A DNA stretch of 64,000 nucleotides from Burkholderia sp. WSM2232 (GTDB lineage: Bacteria > Pseudomonadota > Gammaproteobacteria > Burkholderiales > Burkholderiaceae): NCBI RefSeq assembly GCF_000472545.1, contig NZ_AWZV01000031.1, forward strand, positions 276 to 64,275, in the 5' to 3' direction. A program made the translations under genes and the position numbers. The notes under the pieces are model-generated. The model saw only the letters and a list, made by a program, of their open reading frames with translations, was not told the DNA's origin and ran no database searches. Below are positions 51,308 through 60,097 of this stretch, one piece after another; positions within the stretch are counted from its first letter, which is position 1; the number at the start of each line of letters is the position of its first letter.

Positions 51308-52780
51308 GTGCTCCGTAGCATCGAGATCAGCAACAACTTCGGCGCTTGGCGTGCCGCCTCACTGGCGGCGTTGGCTCAAGGGCTCCCGCCCGAGGCGATC
51401 GAGTGGCGCCTCAGTGAGGGCGCCGGTTCCGAGTCGCTAGTCGAGCAGGCGGCGTTCGACTATGGCGAGGGCGTCGGCATTGCGGCCCCGGTGGCGCAGG
51501 CGCCCGCAATCCATGTGTCGAAGGAGTTGGCGGCGTTGCTGCGCGACGCAGCGCTCTATCGCGAGCCGCACCGCTGGGCGTTTCTGTACAAGGTGCTATG
51601 GCGTTGGCAACAGGGAGATCGAGCGGCCGCGTCGCCGGCCGATGAAGACGGCGCGCGGCTTTATCGCATGGCTAAATGCGTGCGCCGCGCGAAGCACGAC
51701 ATGATTGCGTATGTGCGCTTCCGGAAGAACGCGGACGCTTCGGTGCCTGAGTACATCGCGTGGTATGAGCCGGAACACGACGTCCTGGCTTGGGGCGCCG
51801 AACATTTCGCGCAACGCATGGGGCGTTCATCGTGGATGATCGCGACACCGCACGGCGCCGCATTCTGGGACGGCGCAGAGCTGCGTATCGATAACGACCG
51901 CGCGCTGCGTGACCCGCATCGGTGCGAGACGAATGACGAAGCGCAAGCCCTATGGCTCGCCTATTACCGCAGCACGTTTAACCCGGCGCGCCTGAACGAG
52001 GCCGCGCTCGCGCAGCACATGCCGGTGCGATTCTGGAAAGCGTTGCCGGAAGGACGGCTCATTCCCGGCATGATCAGCGAGGCACGGAGCGGCGCGCGGC
52101 GGCTCGCGCAAGCGAGCGGAGTGGCAGCATTCAACGGCAAGGCAATTTCTGTCGAAGCAGAAGTGGCGCAACCGCTACGCGAGCAACCCTCTTCGTTGGA
52201 TGCGTGCCGGCGTTGCGATTTATGGCGCAACGCGACTCAGGCGGTGGGCGGCGTGGGGCCCCGCGACGCACGAATCATGGTGATCGGCGAGCAACCCGGC
52301 GACCACGAAGACCTGAGCGGCCAGCCGTTCGTCGGCCCCGCCGGCCAACTGCTGAACAGCGCAATCGCGCACGCCGGACTCGTGCGCGAGCAGCTATATC
52401 TGACCAACGCGGTCAAGCATTTCAAGTGGGAGCCGCGCGGCAAGCGCCGGCTGCATAAAACGGCCGCCCAGCGCGAGATGCAAGCGTGCTCGCATTGGCT
52501 CTCGCAGGAACTGGAAACGGTTCGTCCGTCTGTGGTGGTCACACTGGGCACAACGGCGCTCAATGCGTTGCTGCGCGAAAAGTCTAGCCTGCAGGACTAT
52601 CTCAAGGGTCCTTTTGAGCTCGAGGGCGGCTGGGGCATTGCGACGTATCACCCTTCGTTTGCCTTGCGTCAGCGGAGCGACGCTGCGCGCGAAAAGGTGA
52701 TGGCCGCAATCAGCAATGCGCTCAGCGAGGCACGCAAGCTCGCGCAATCCATACGAGGCGACCCGCGGGAAGTTCCGTAG
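51308..52780 (+). CDS. udgX: DUF4130-UdgX fusion (uracil-DNA-binding glycosylase superfamily)
   Basis: A 490-aa fusion. Residues 1-270 are the DUF4130-type partner domain of the radical-SAM protein (DNA metabolism, function unknown). Residues 295-480 are a UDG-superfamily domain with motif A GEQPGDHEDLSGQPFVGPAGQLL (327-349) and a C-terminal HPS motif (448-450). The loop KRRLH (379-383) is the mark of UdgX, whose His (here His383) forms a covalent bond with the abasic sugar after uracil release. Fe-S ligands Cys300/Cys303 and Cys394 are present, while His371 (AVKHF) stands where family-4 enzymes have Cys. Start GTG 51308, six bases after the upstream stop. Confidence 0.9.
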   Translation: MLRSIEISNNFGAWRAASLAALAQGLPPEAIEWRLSEGAGSESLVEQAAFDYGEGVGIAAPVAQAPAIHVSKELAALLRDAALYREPHRWAFLYKVLWRWQQGDRAAASPADEDGARLYRMAKCVRRAKHDMIAYVRFRKNADASVPEYIAWYEPEHDVLAWGAEHFAQRMGRSSWMIATPHGAAFWDGAELRIDNDRALRDPHRCETNDEAQALWLAYYRSTFNPARLNEAALAQHMPVRFWKALPEGRLIPGMISEARSGARRLAQASGVAAFNGKAISVEAEVAQPLREQPSSLDACRRCDLWRNATQAVGGVGPRDARIMVIGEQPGDHEDLSGQPFVGPAGQLLNSAIAHAGLVREQLYLTNAVKHFKWEPRGKRRLHKTAAQREMQACSHWLSQELETVRPSVVVTLGTTALNALLREKSSLQDYLKGPFELEGGWGIATYHPSFALRQRSDAAREKVMAAISNALSEARKLAQSIRGDPREVP

Positions 52781-53087
52781 CTGTGGAGATTGCGTCGCAA
52801 GCGGCGCTGAGCTTGGTATGCGGTAATGCGTCGGCCGACCGGGCAGCCAGACAGCCGGCCGGTCAAGCGGTCAAGCACCCGGGCGGTCAGGCAGCCAAAC
52901 AGCCGGGCGGTCAGGCGCTCAGGCGCTCAGGCGCTCAAGCGCCCACACGGTCAGACCCGCACCCACTCAGCCGGTCATCAAATCCCCTGCCACCTGCGCT
53001 AAAAAAATTCCCCAGCCCTACTCTCATCGGCCTCTCATCGACATAAACTCACAACCCCACACCACAGCAAACCACCAGGCCACCTCA
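52781..53087. repeat. Spacer with degenerate GGTCAGGC-type repeats
   Basis: 307 bases before the chromate transporter. About 52840-52950 consists of imperfect copies around CGGTCAGGCAGCC, including three exact head-to-tail 8-mers CAGGCGCT (52912-52935). The 87-codon frame across it is repeat-derived and not called. Confidence 0.7.
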
Positions 53088-54416
53088 ATGAAAGACGACG
53101 TCGCGCGAGTCCCGCTTTCCACTGCATTCTGGTATTGGCTGAGGCTCGGCTTCATGAGCTTCGGCGGCCCGGCCGGGCAGATCGCGCTGATGCATCAGGA
53201 ACTCGTCGAAAGAAAGCGCTGGATCTCTGAAAAGCGCTTCCTGCATGCGCTCAATTTCTGCATGGTGCTGCCAGGGCCCGAAGCGCAGCAGCTCGCGACG
53301 TACATCGGCTGGCTCATGCATCGCACGTGGGGCGGCGTGATCGCGGGCGGACTGTTCGTGCTGCCGTCGCTTTTCATTCTGATGGGCCTTTCGTGGGTCT
53401 ACCTCGTGTTCGGCAGCGTGCCGGCCGTGGCCGGCGTGCTCTACGGCATCAAACCGGCGGTAACCGCGATTGTCGTGTTCGCCGCCTATCGCATTGGCTC
53501 GCGCGCGCTCAGGAACGCGTGGCTATGGGCCATCGCCGCTGCGGCGTTCATTGCGATCTTCGCCGTCAAGGTGCCCTTTCCGCTGATCGTCCTCGTGGCT
53601 GGCATCACGGGCTACGTCGGCGGCAAATATGCGCCGGGCACCTTTGCGATCGGCGGCAGGCATGACGCCGCCGCACAAACTCATGCGCCCGCGCTGATCG
53701 ACGACGACACCCCCACGCCTTCCCACGCACTCTTCACCTGGAAGCGCTTTTTCATCGTGCTGGCCGTGTTCGTCGCTTTATGGCTCGCGGCAATCGGCAC
53801 GTTGGCGATGATCTTCGGACGCCAAGGCGCGCTCACGCAAATGGGCTGGTTTTTCACGAAGGCCGCGCTGCTCACGTTCGGCGGCGCGTATGCCGTCTTG
53901 CCCTACGTCTACCAAGGCGCGGTCGAACACCAGCACTGGCTGACGGGGCTGCAGATGATCGACGGTCTCGCGCTCGGCGAGACGACGCCGGGCCCGCTCA
54001 TCATGGTGGTCGCCTTCGTCGGCTTTGTCGGCGGATGGACGAAAGCGATATTCGGCCCCGACGCGCTCGTGCTGTCCGCGGTTCTCGCCGCCACTATCGT
54101 CACGTTCTTCACGTTTCTGCCTTCATTCATGTTCATTCTGCTTGGCGGCCCCTTCATCGAGACCACGCACGGAAATCTCAAGTTCACCGCGCCGTTGACG
54201 GCAATTACCGCAGCGGTGGTCGGCGTCATTGTGAATCTGGCCGTGTTTTTTGCGTTGCACGTGTTGTGGCCGCGGGGGTTGCAAGGCAGCTTCGACTGGC
54301 CGTCGCTCGTCATCGGCCTCGCGGCCGGCATTGCGCTGTTTCGCTTCAAGGCCGGCGTGATCCCCGTGGTGCTGGTGTGCGGCGTGATAGGGCTCGCGTA
54401 TCGGCTACTGGTGTGA
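53088..54416 (+). CDS. chrA: Chromate ion transporter (CHR family, two-domain)
   Basis: A 442-aa inner-membrane protein with two homologous CHR domains. The N-terminal one has SFGGPAGQIALMHQELV and LPGPEAQQLATYIG; the C-terminal one has FGGAYAVLPYVYQGAV and LALGETTPGPLIMV. ChrA expels chromate (and perhaps sulfate). The linker between the domains (about 195-215) is charged. No chrB regulator is present, so induction by chromate cannot be assumed. Confidence 0.9.
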   Translation: MKDDVARVPLSTAFWYWLRLGFMSFGGPAGQIALMHQELVERKRWISEKRFLHALNFCMVLPGPEAQQLATYIGWLMHRTWGGVIAGGLFVLPSLFILMGLSWVYLVFGSVPAVAGVLYGIKPAVTAIVVFAAYRIGSRALRNAWLWAIAAAAFIAIFAVKVPFPLIVLVAGITGYVGGKYAPGTFAIGGRHDAAAQTHAPALIDDDTPTPSHALFTWKRFFIVLAVFVALWLAAIGTLAMIFGRQGALTQMGWFFTKAALLTFGGAYAVLPYVYQGAVEHQHWLTGLQMIDGLALGETTPGPLIMVVAFVGFVGGWTKAIFGPDALVLSAVLAATIVTFFTFLPSFMFILLGGPFIETTHGNLKFTAPLTAITAAVVGVIVNLAVFFALHVLWPRGLQGSFDWPSLVIGLAAGIALFRFKAGVIPVVLVCGVIGLAYRLLV

Positions 54417-54468
54417 TGAAACGCACGCCTGCGGCATTGCGGCATTGCGGCATGCCGTGACGGCGCAC

Positions 54469-55329
54469 TCAGGTGGCGGCCACCAGCAACTCCTCGGCAT
54501 TGTTCGGCGGGCGCAAGCCGTCGCTTCTATTCGCGAAGTAGCGCTGCGTGAGGTCAGCGGCTGAAACATGCCGGGCCTGCGCGAACCCGGCTTCGCGGGC
54601 AAGGGCGAGCATCTGCGTCGGCGTAAAGAAACTGAGGAACGGCGTGCCGCTTGCGCGCGCGCCCTTCTCCGCCATTTCCAGTCCGGGGCGCACCTCGGGG
54701 TCGGCCATTTCCAATGGCAGCAGGAAGGTCATCGCAAGCGTCGATCCGCGCGCGAAGGCCGCGACTTCGCGCAGCGTGGCCGCGTTTGCCTCGCGTGTCA
54801 GGTACATGCTCACGCCAGTGGAAACGACCACGGCCGGCTTGCTGCTGTCAAAGCCTTCTTCCACCAGGCGGTCGCGCCACGCCTCGCCGGCCTCGAAATC
54901 GACCGGCACGAATCGCAGCCAGGGTGCAATGCCGAAACCCAGTTCGACAAGGCGCTGGCGCTTCCACGCCTGCGGTGCCGGCTGGTCGATTTCGAACACG
55001 GCGAGGCGCGAAGCAAGCTCCGGCCTGCGCTGCGCAAAACTGTCGAGGCCCGCGCCCAGAATCACGTACTGATCGATGCCGCGCGCGGCCTCCCCGGCCA
55101 GCAGATCTTCGACGAAGCGCGCGCGAGCCACGATCGACGCGCGAAACGCACGCGTGAACTGCACATCCATGTCGCCGCGCTGGCGCCAGTCGTCGCCGGG
55201 AGCGAGCAGTTGCAAACCGATCGGATCTTCGAAAACCGGCGGTGCGGCGTCGGCCTCCATGTGGAGTGCACGCCAAAGGGCGACCCGAGCCGCGGTGCTG
55301 TCGGGTGCCAGTTTGCGTTCTTCGTTCAT
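54469..55329 (-). CDS. LCMT-type class I SAM-dependent methyltransferase
   Basis: A 286-aa methyltransferase of the leucine carboxyl methyltransferase-like group. Key motifs: FTRAFRASIVARARFVEDLL, the SAM-binding ILGAGLDSFAQR (about 91-102), FEIDQPAPQAWKRQRL and VVSTGVSMYLTREA. Ribosome site AAGGAGGGCGCTC before ATG 55329. In bacteria the substrate is usually unknown (often polyketide or small acid). Single gene, convergent with chrA. Confidence 0.88.
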   Translation of the reverse strand: MNEERKLAPDSTAARVALWRALHMEADAAPPVFEDPIGLQLLAPGDDWRQRGDMDVQFTRAFRASIVARARFVEDLLAGEAARGIDQYVILGAGLDSFAQRRPELASRLAVFEIDQPAPQAWKRQRLVELGFGIAPWLRFVPVDFEAGEAWRDRLVEEGFDSSKPAVVVSTGVSMYLTREANAATLREVAAFARGSTLAMTFLLPLEMADPEVRPGLEMAEKGARASGTPFLSFFTPTQMLALAREAGFAQARHVSAADLTQRYFANRSDGLRPPNNAEELLVAAT

Positions 55330-55542
55330 GAGCGCCCTCCTTATTACGAGTGTCCAGGAATGCGGGAATGCTACGCTTGAGCGCCGCGTTCGGGCACGGC
55401 AGCGCTAAGCGCGACAAGCATCGAGCATAGCATCGGCATAGCGGCCCATTCGCCGCCCGCGCCCCGCCACACAAGACCCAATACAGCCGCATCTCTATGC
55501 GATCATCGTACAAACCAACCCCGACCCAACAGGGAGAGCGCC

Positions 55543-56046
55543 ATGAACACCAAATGGTTTTCGAACTTCGCAAGCTATCTTTCGACGATGACCGGTCGCC
55601 CGGGCACCTTCGTCATCGCCGTTTCGCTCGTCGTCGTATGGGGCGTCACCGGACCGTTCTTTCACTACAGCGACACGTGGCAGCTCGTGATCAACACGTC
55701 GACTACCATCATCACGTTCCTGATGGTTTTCCTGATCCAGAACACGCAGAACCGGGACACCGCCGCGATGCAGATCAAGCTTGACGAACTGATTCGCGCG
55801 CTGGAAGGCGCGCATAACGCGCTGCTCGATCTGGAGGAACTCGAAGAGAAAGACTTGACGCGTTTTCGCAAACAGTACGAAAACCTCGCGAAGGAAGCGC
55901 GCACTGCGCTGCGCGAAGGCGGCAGCGATACCGATTCGCCGTTCGTCGACCATCGCGACGTAGAAAACGACAGGCGCGATGACGACGAGCGGCGCGGCGG
56001 CAAAGAGGCATCTGACAAGCGAGCCACCCGAAAAGAGAAAGACTAG
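55543..56046 (+). CDS. Low-affinity iron permease family protein
   Basis: A 167-aa membrane protein with two predicted helices (about 24-42 and 52-68) and a long acidic, coiled and finally Arg/Asp/Lys-rich cytoplasmic tail. The family pattern ASYLSTMTGRPGTFVIAVSLVVVWGVTGPFFHYSDTWQLVINTSTTIITFLMVFLIQNTQNRD is complete. The family is named from yeast Fet4; the bacterial short forms are not shown to carry iron. GGGAGAGCGCC precedes the ATG. Confidence 0.87.
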   Translation: MNTKWFSNFASYLSTMTGRPGTFVIAVSLVVVWGVTGPFFHYSDTWQLVINTSTTIITFLMVFLIQNTQNRDTAAMQIKLDELIRALEGAHNALLDLEELEEKDLTRFRKQYENLAKEARTALREGGSDTDSPFVDHRDVENDRRDDDERRGGKEASDKRATRKEKD

Positions 56047-56083
56047 TGCGGGCTTTTCGCTCAGGCGCGGCGCGGCCGCGGCG

Positions 56084-57664
56084 CTATCGCCCAGCTTCGG
56101 CAGCCGCCCGGTCTTCCTTCAACCGGAACACAGCCACGGCGTCGTTCAGTTCGCGGCTCTGCTGTTCGAGCGACACTGCGGCAGCGGATGCTTCCTCGAC
56201 GAGCGCCGAGTTGTGCTGCGTCACTTCTTCCATCTGCGTGACGCTCGTGTTGACGAGCTCGATGCCCGCGGTCTGCTCGCTCGAGGCGAGACTGATCTCG
56301 GTCATGATGGCGCTCACGCGCCGCACCGCCTCCACCACTTCTTGCATCGTCGCGCCCGCGTGTGCGACCAGCGTACTGCCGTCATTGACCTTGACGGTCG
56401 AGTCGCCAATCAGCTCGTTGATCTCACGCGCCGCGGCTGCCGAGCGCTGCGCGAGATTGCGCACCTCGGAGGCGACCACTGCGAAGCCGCGCCCCTGCTC
56501 ACCCGCGCGGGCCGCTTCGACAGCCGCGTTCAACGCGAGAATGTTCGTCTGAAACGCGATACCCTCGATCACAGCCACGATTCCGGCAATACGGTTCGAG
56601 CTCCCGGAGATCGCATCCATGGTCGCCACCACCTGGTCGACCACCTGCCCGCCGCGCGACGCGATTTCAGAAGCGCCGGTCGCAAGCTCGACGGCGCGGC
56701 GCGCATTGTCGGCATTCTGGCGGACGGTGGCGGTCAACTGCTCCATGCTCGCCGCCGCCTGCTGCAGCGAGGCCGCGTGCTGCTCCGTGCGCGCCGACAG
56801 ATCGACACTGCCGCCGGCAATCGCGCGCGCGTCCTGCACGATCGCCTCGGTACTTGCGCGGACTTTCTGGACCGTCTGCACGAGGCTGTTCTGCATGCCT
56901 TTGAGCGCATCAAGCAGATAGCCCATTTCGTTGTCGCGCTGCACGGCGATGGCGCCCGTCAGGTCGCCGCCCGCGATACGGCCGAAATGATCGACCGCCA
57001 TGTTGATCGGCTGCACGATGGCGCGCGCGAGCGTGCGCTGCGCGAGCACGCCAATGCACAACGCGACGCCGCCGGTTATGCCCAGCGCCCACAGCATCAC
57101 GTGAAAACGGGCTTCGGCGTGCTCGAAGCGCGCTTTCTGGCGCTGCACCTGGTAGTCCTCGAGCGCCGTGAGCGCGGCCTGATAGTCGGCAAACAGCGCG
57201 GCGGGGGCTTCGCGCTGCGTCGTGAGGAAGTCGACGAGGTTGTCGTCGTCGAGCTGCTTGAGCGCCAGTTGCAATACCTGGGAAAAGAGACGCTGCCGCT
57301 TTGCGGTCATCGCGTCGACGAGCGGCTTTTCGATGCTGTCGGGCGCATGCAGCGCGCGATAAGCATCAAGCTCGCGGTTGCTCGCGTCAAGCAGCACATG
57401 GAGCTGCGCGATGGCGTCCTTGGCCGGCTTGCCCGCGCTGATGATCTGCTCCGTTTCGCCGAGGCCGCCGCGCAGTTGCAGAAGCCGCTCTGAGCTCGTC
57501 TTCAGATGCAGCAGCGACGCGGTGTCGTCCTGGTACATATCGCGCAGCGCGCGGCTGCTGTCGTAAAGCCCGGCGATGCCGGCCACGATGACCAGCATCA
57601 GCAGCAGCGTGTAACCGGCGATCGTCGCGGCCAATCCGCCGCGGATGGTGATGTGTCTGCGCAT
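56084..57664 (-). CDS. Membrane methyl-accepting chemotaxis protein (Tar/Tsr-like)
   Basis: A 526-aa chemoreceptor. Membrane helix 1 at about 13-33, a periplasmic four-helix-bundle sensor at 35-188, membrane helix 2 at about 189-209, HAMP at 210-262, and a signalling domain whose tip (EGIAFQTNILALNAAVEAARAGEQGRGFAVVASEVRNLAQRS) is typical of the 36H class. No C-terminal CheR/CheB tether pentapeptide is visible (ends DRAAAEAGR). Ligand unknown. No che genes nearby. Confidence 0.93.
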   Translation of the reverse strand: MRRHITIRGGLAATIAGYTLLLMLVIVAGIAGLYDSSRALRDMYQDDTASLLHLKTSSERLLQLRGGLGETEQIISAGKPAKDAIAQLHVLLDASNRELDAYRALHAPDSIEKPLVDAMTAKRQRLFSQVLQLALKQLDDDNLVDFLTTQREAPAALFADYQAALTALEDYQVQRQKARFEHAEARFHVMLWALGITGGVALCIGVLAQRTLARAIVQPINMAVDHFGRIAGGDLTGAIAVQRDNEMGYLLDALKGMQNSLVQTVQKVRASTEAIVQDARAIAGGSVDLSARTEQHAASLQQAAASMEQLTATVRQNADNARRAVELATGASEIASRGGQVVDQVVATMDAISGSSNRIAGIVAVIEGIAFQTNILALNAAVEAARAGEQGRGFAVVASEVRNLAQRSAAAAREINELIGDSTVKVNDGSTLVAHAGATMQEVVEAVRRVSAIMTEISLASSEQTAGIELVNTSVTQMEEVTQHNSALVEEASAAAVSLEQQSRELNDAVAVFRLKEDRAAAEAGR

Positions 57665-58043
57665 GGGCTTAAGACCGGGCGGGCTGCCTTGCCGGGTCCG
57701 TTCCTCCGGATAGCAAAGATCGGGCTGTGAAAGGGATGACGGGTCGAAAACCGACTCACAGCTTTACGGCACGTGCGGCGCCGCGCAGTTGCGGCAATGC
57801 GACGTGGATAAAGCCGATTGCGACATGCGCGGGCTGCAAGTGGCCCCGGCGAGGGATGTGAACCGGTCGGACATCGCATGCGATGGAATGGGCGTGAACG
57901 TTGACGGGCACATTGAGCGGTACAGTGAGCAGCACAGTGAGCGACGACAGGTCAATCGCACCGATTCCGGTTTAATATCGAACGCTCGCCCATTCGGGCA
58001 TCGGCACCATTCTTCAACGTCGGCCGCAGCCGCCTGCCCGCGC

Positions 58044-58886
58044 ATGCTTAGCTATACCGGTGGTCTCGTTCTGTTCGCAGCCCTGCTGCATGCAAGCTGG
58101 AACGCGTTGCTGCACGGCAATCGCGACCGTTTTCTCTCGATGACGTGGATGAGCGTCGCCATCGCGGCGGTCAGCACGCCCATCGTTGTGTTCCTGCCGT
58201 TGCCGGACGCCGCTGCATGGCCGTATGTCATCGCATCGGGGCTCGTGCATATCGCCTACAACGCGAGTCTCGTGCACGCGTACCGCCGCGGCGATCTGGC
58301 GCAGGCGTATCCGGTAGCGCGTGGCTCGTCGCCGCTGCTCGTCGCGCTTGGCGCGGCGCTGTTCGCTCATGAGTTGATCGGCCCGCTGCACGCGCTCGGC
58401 ATCGCGATGATCTGCGGCGGCATCATCGCCATCGCGCTGCAAGGCGGGCGCGTGTCGCGCGCGGGCGTGCTGGCCGCGCTGACCACTGGCGCGACCATCG
58501 CGCTGTACACGGTCATAGACGGCATCGGCGTGCGGCTGTCCGGCGGCAAGGCGCTCGCCTATACCGCGTGGATGTTTCTGTTCTACTGGCTGATGCCGGT
58601 GCTGTTCGTCGCACGACGCGGCCTGGCCGCGCTGTGGACCCCGCTGCGTTCGACGCCGGCCGCGGTCGTTTCGTCGCTCGGGGGTGGGCTCGTGGCGGTG
58701 GGGGCGTACGGCATCGTGATCTGGGCGATGCAGTCCGGCGCAATGGGCACCGTGTCTGCATTGCGCGAGACCAGCGTGGTGTTCGCGGTGCTGATCGGAC
58801 GCCTGTTCCTCGGCGAAACGGTGACCGGCAAGCGCTGGCTGGCCTGCGTGGTGGTCGCGGCCGGTGCGGTGTGTCTGGGGCTGTGA
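58044..58886 (+). CDS. EamA/DMT-family exporter
   Basis: A 280-aa inner-membrane transporter with two five-helix EamA repeats (about 1-135 and 140-280). Motifs: LLHASWNALLHG, AYPVARGSSPLLVALGAALF and the second-half counterpart SALRETSVVFAVLIGRLFLGE. Start placed at ATG 58044 (MLSYTGGLVLF); the frame reads 85 codons further upstream without membrane character. Substrate unknown (metabolite or drug efflux). Confidence 0.87.
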   Translation: MLSYTGGLVLFAALLHASWNALLHGNRDRFLSMTWMSVAIAAVSTPIVVFLPLPDAAAWPYVIASGLVHIAYNASLVHAYRRGDLAQAYPVARGSSPLLVALGAALFAHELIGPLHALGIAMICGGIIAIALQGGRVSRAGVLAALTTGATIALYTVIDGIGVRLSGGKALAYTAWMFLFYWLMPVLFVARRGLAALWTPLRSTPAAVVSSLGGGLVAVGAYGIVIWAMQSGAMGTVSALRETSVVFAVLIGRLFLGETVTGKRWLACVVVAAGAVCLGL

Positions 58887-59287
58887 ATGCTGGCGCTGGC
58901 GCGCGTTGAGCGCTGAGTTGGGCTCTGGGGTGTTGGACCATGACGCCTGTTACCCGGGCTTGGCCTTGGGCTTGGCCTTGGGCTTGGGCTTGGGCTTGGG
59001 CTTGGGCTTGGGCTTGGGCTTGGGCTTGGGCTTGGGCTTGGGCTTGGCCTTGGGCTTGGGCTTGGGCTTGGGCTTGGGCTTGGGCTTGGGCTTGGGCTTG
59101 GGCTTGGGCTTGGGCCTTGGGCCTTGGGCCTCGGGCCTCGCGCCTCGGGCACCAGGCTTGACGCCTCAGCCCTCGGGCATCAGGCTTGAGGCTTCAGGCA
59201 TCGGGCCGCGCGCCTTCACCGCTAGCCCCGTCATTCCGGATCTCAGGCGCTCGCCAAGCCCAAGCCCGCCCCCTACGCGTCACCGCT
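58887..59287. other. Spacer dominated by a hexanucleotide microsatellite
   Basis: About 400 bases between convergent genes. Its middle is the 26-copy hexamer array (58957-59112) with decayed GGCCTTGGG-type copies to about 59180. Long open frames on both strands (Gly-Leu or Pro-Ser repeats) result from the hexamer and are not genes. Confidence 0.7.
58957..59112. repeat. (GGCTTG)26 microsatellite
   Basis: Twenty-six consecutive hexamers: 23 exact GGCTTG and three GCCTTG variants (58963, 58975, 59047). No indel breaks the phase. It begins about 70 bp after the EamA gene and ends about 175 bp before the stop of the convergent periplasmic protein gene. Confidence 0.97.
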
Positions 59288-59902
59288 TCACATCGGCGGC
59301 GCGACACCATCCTTTTCAACCACCACGCGCTGAGCGACATACGCGCCCTGCGACGCCGCCGTTGCCACGACGAACACCTTCTTGCCCGGCGTGAGATCGG
59401 CGCGCGCAGCCGGCGTGAAGGTCACGACGGGCACGTTCGGCGGCACCGTCACTTCGTTGCTGCCGCCCTTGTACGAGAGCTTCAGGTTCCGGCCGCTCGT
59501 GCCTTGAACCACGGTGTCGACGTTCGCGTTCGTCATCGTGCTGTTGGGGCCGAGGTCCCAGTTGTAGTGACCCTCGCCCGTGCCGCGCGCGGCTTCCGGA
59601 AATACCACGACTTCCGTGGCAGTGAGCTTGCCGTCGGTGCCCGTGGTCGCGGCAGTGCCGACGAACGAACCCGGCTTGATATCGGAAAGCTGCATCGACT
59701 TGACCGCCGACACGGCGACAGTCGGCTTGAGTTCGACCGACACCGTGTCGCCACTGCGGCGATGCACCTTCAGCACGTCGCCGTCGAGCGAAACGATGTC
59801 GCCGCGAATGCGCGACGGTTTGGCGGCGGGCGTCTGTGCGAGCGCGGCGCCGGCAAAACCCAGCGTCGCCAGGGTGATGCCGAGTTTGAGGCGAATAGAC
59901 AT
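59288..59902 (-). CDS. Periplasmic protein of unknown function (DUF5666-like)
   Basis: A 204-aa secreted protein. Signal peptide MSIRLKLGITLATLGFAGAALA; the mature part is all-beta in appearance with repeated short motifs of OB/SH3 character (IRGDIVSLDGDVLKVHRRSGDTVSVELK, then GSFVGTAATTGTDGKLTATEVVVFPE). The pattern RGDIVSLDGDVL resembles DUF5666 domains, which are unassigned. Start ATG 59902 chosen at the signal peptide. It has a repeat-rich A-rich leader and no operon partner. Confidence 0.75.
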   Translation of the reverse strand: MSIRLKLGITLATLGFAGAALAQTPAAKPSRIRGDIVSLDGDVLKVHRRSGDTVSVELKPTVAVSAVKSMQLSDIKPGSFVGTAATTGTDGKLTATEVVVFPEAARGTGEGHYNWDLGPNSTMTNANVDTVVQGTSGRNLKLSYKGGSNEVTVPPNVPVVTFTPAARADLTPGKKVFVVATAASQGAYVAQRVVVEKDGVAPPM

Positions 59903-59931
59903 GAATGAACGCTCCATGAGAAACGGTTATG

Positions 59932-60062
59932 GGACTGCAAAACGCGGACTGCGAAAGACGGACTGCAAAAGCGAAACTGCAAAAAAGACGAACTGCAAAT
60001 AAAAGAAACCGCAAAAAAGAACGGCAAAAGAGCAACCGCAAAACAGGCACGGCAAAGCAACA
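59932..60062. repeat. A-rich degenerate repeat upstream of the periplasmic gene
   Basis: Eight to ten imperfect copies of a 14-16 bp unit around GACTGCAAAA (AACTGCAAAA, GACTGCGAAA, GACTGCAAAA, AACTGCAAAA and so on), decaying to CGGCAAAA. It is the direct upstream region of the minus-strand gene starting at 59902 and so lies in its promoter or leader. Confidence 0.75.
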
Positions 60063-60097
60063 CCACCTGGCCATGCACGGCAAATGGAAGCCGGCAA

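Noticed and set aside
52783..53046. 87-codon plus frame before chrA
   Set aside because: Derived from degenerate GGTCAGGC repeats; no ribosome site or homology-like pattern.
58583..59394. Gly-Leu (plus) and Pro-Ser (minus) repeat proteins
   Set aside because: Produced by the GGCTTG hexamer in every frame; no start site or conserved flank.
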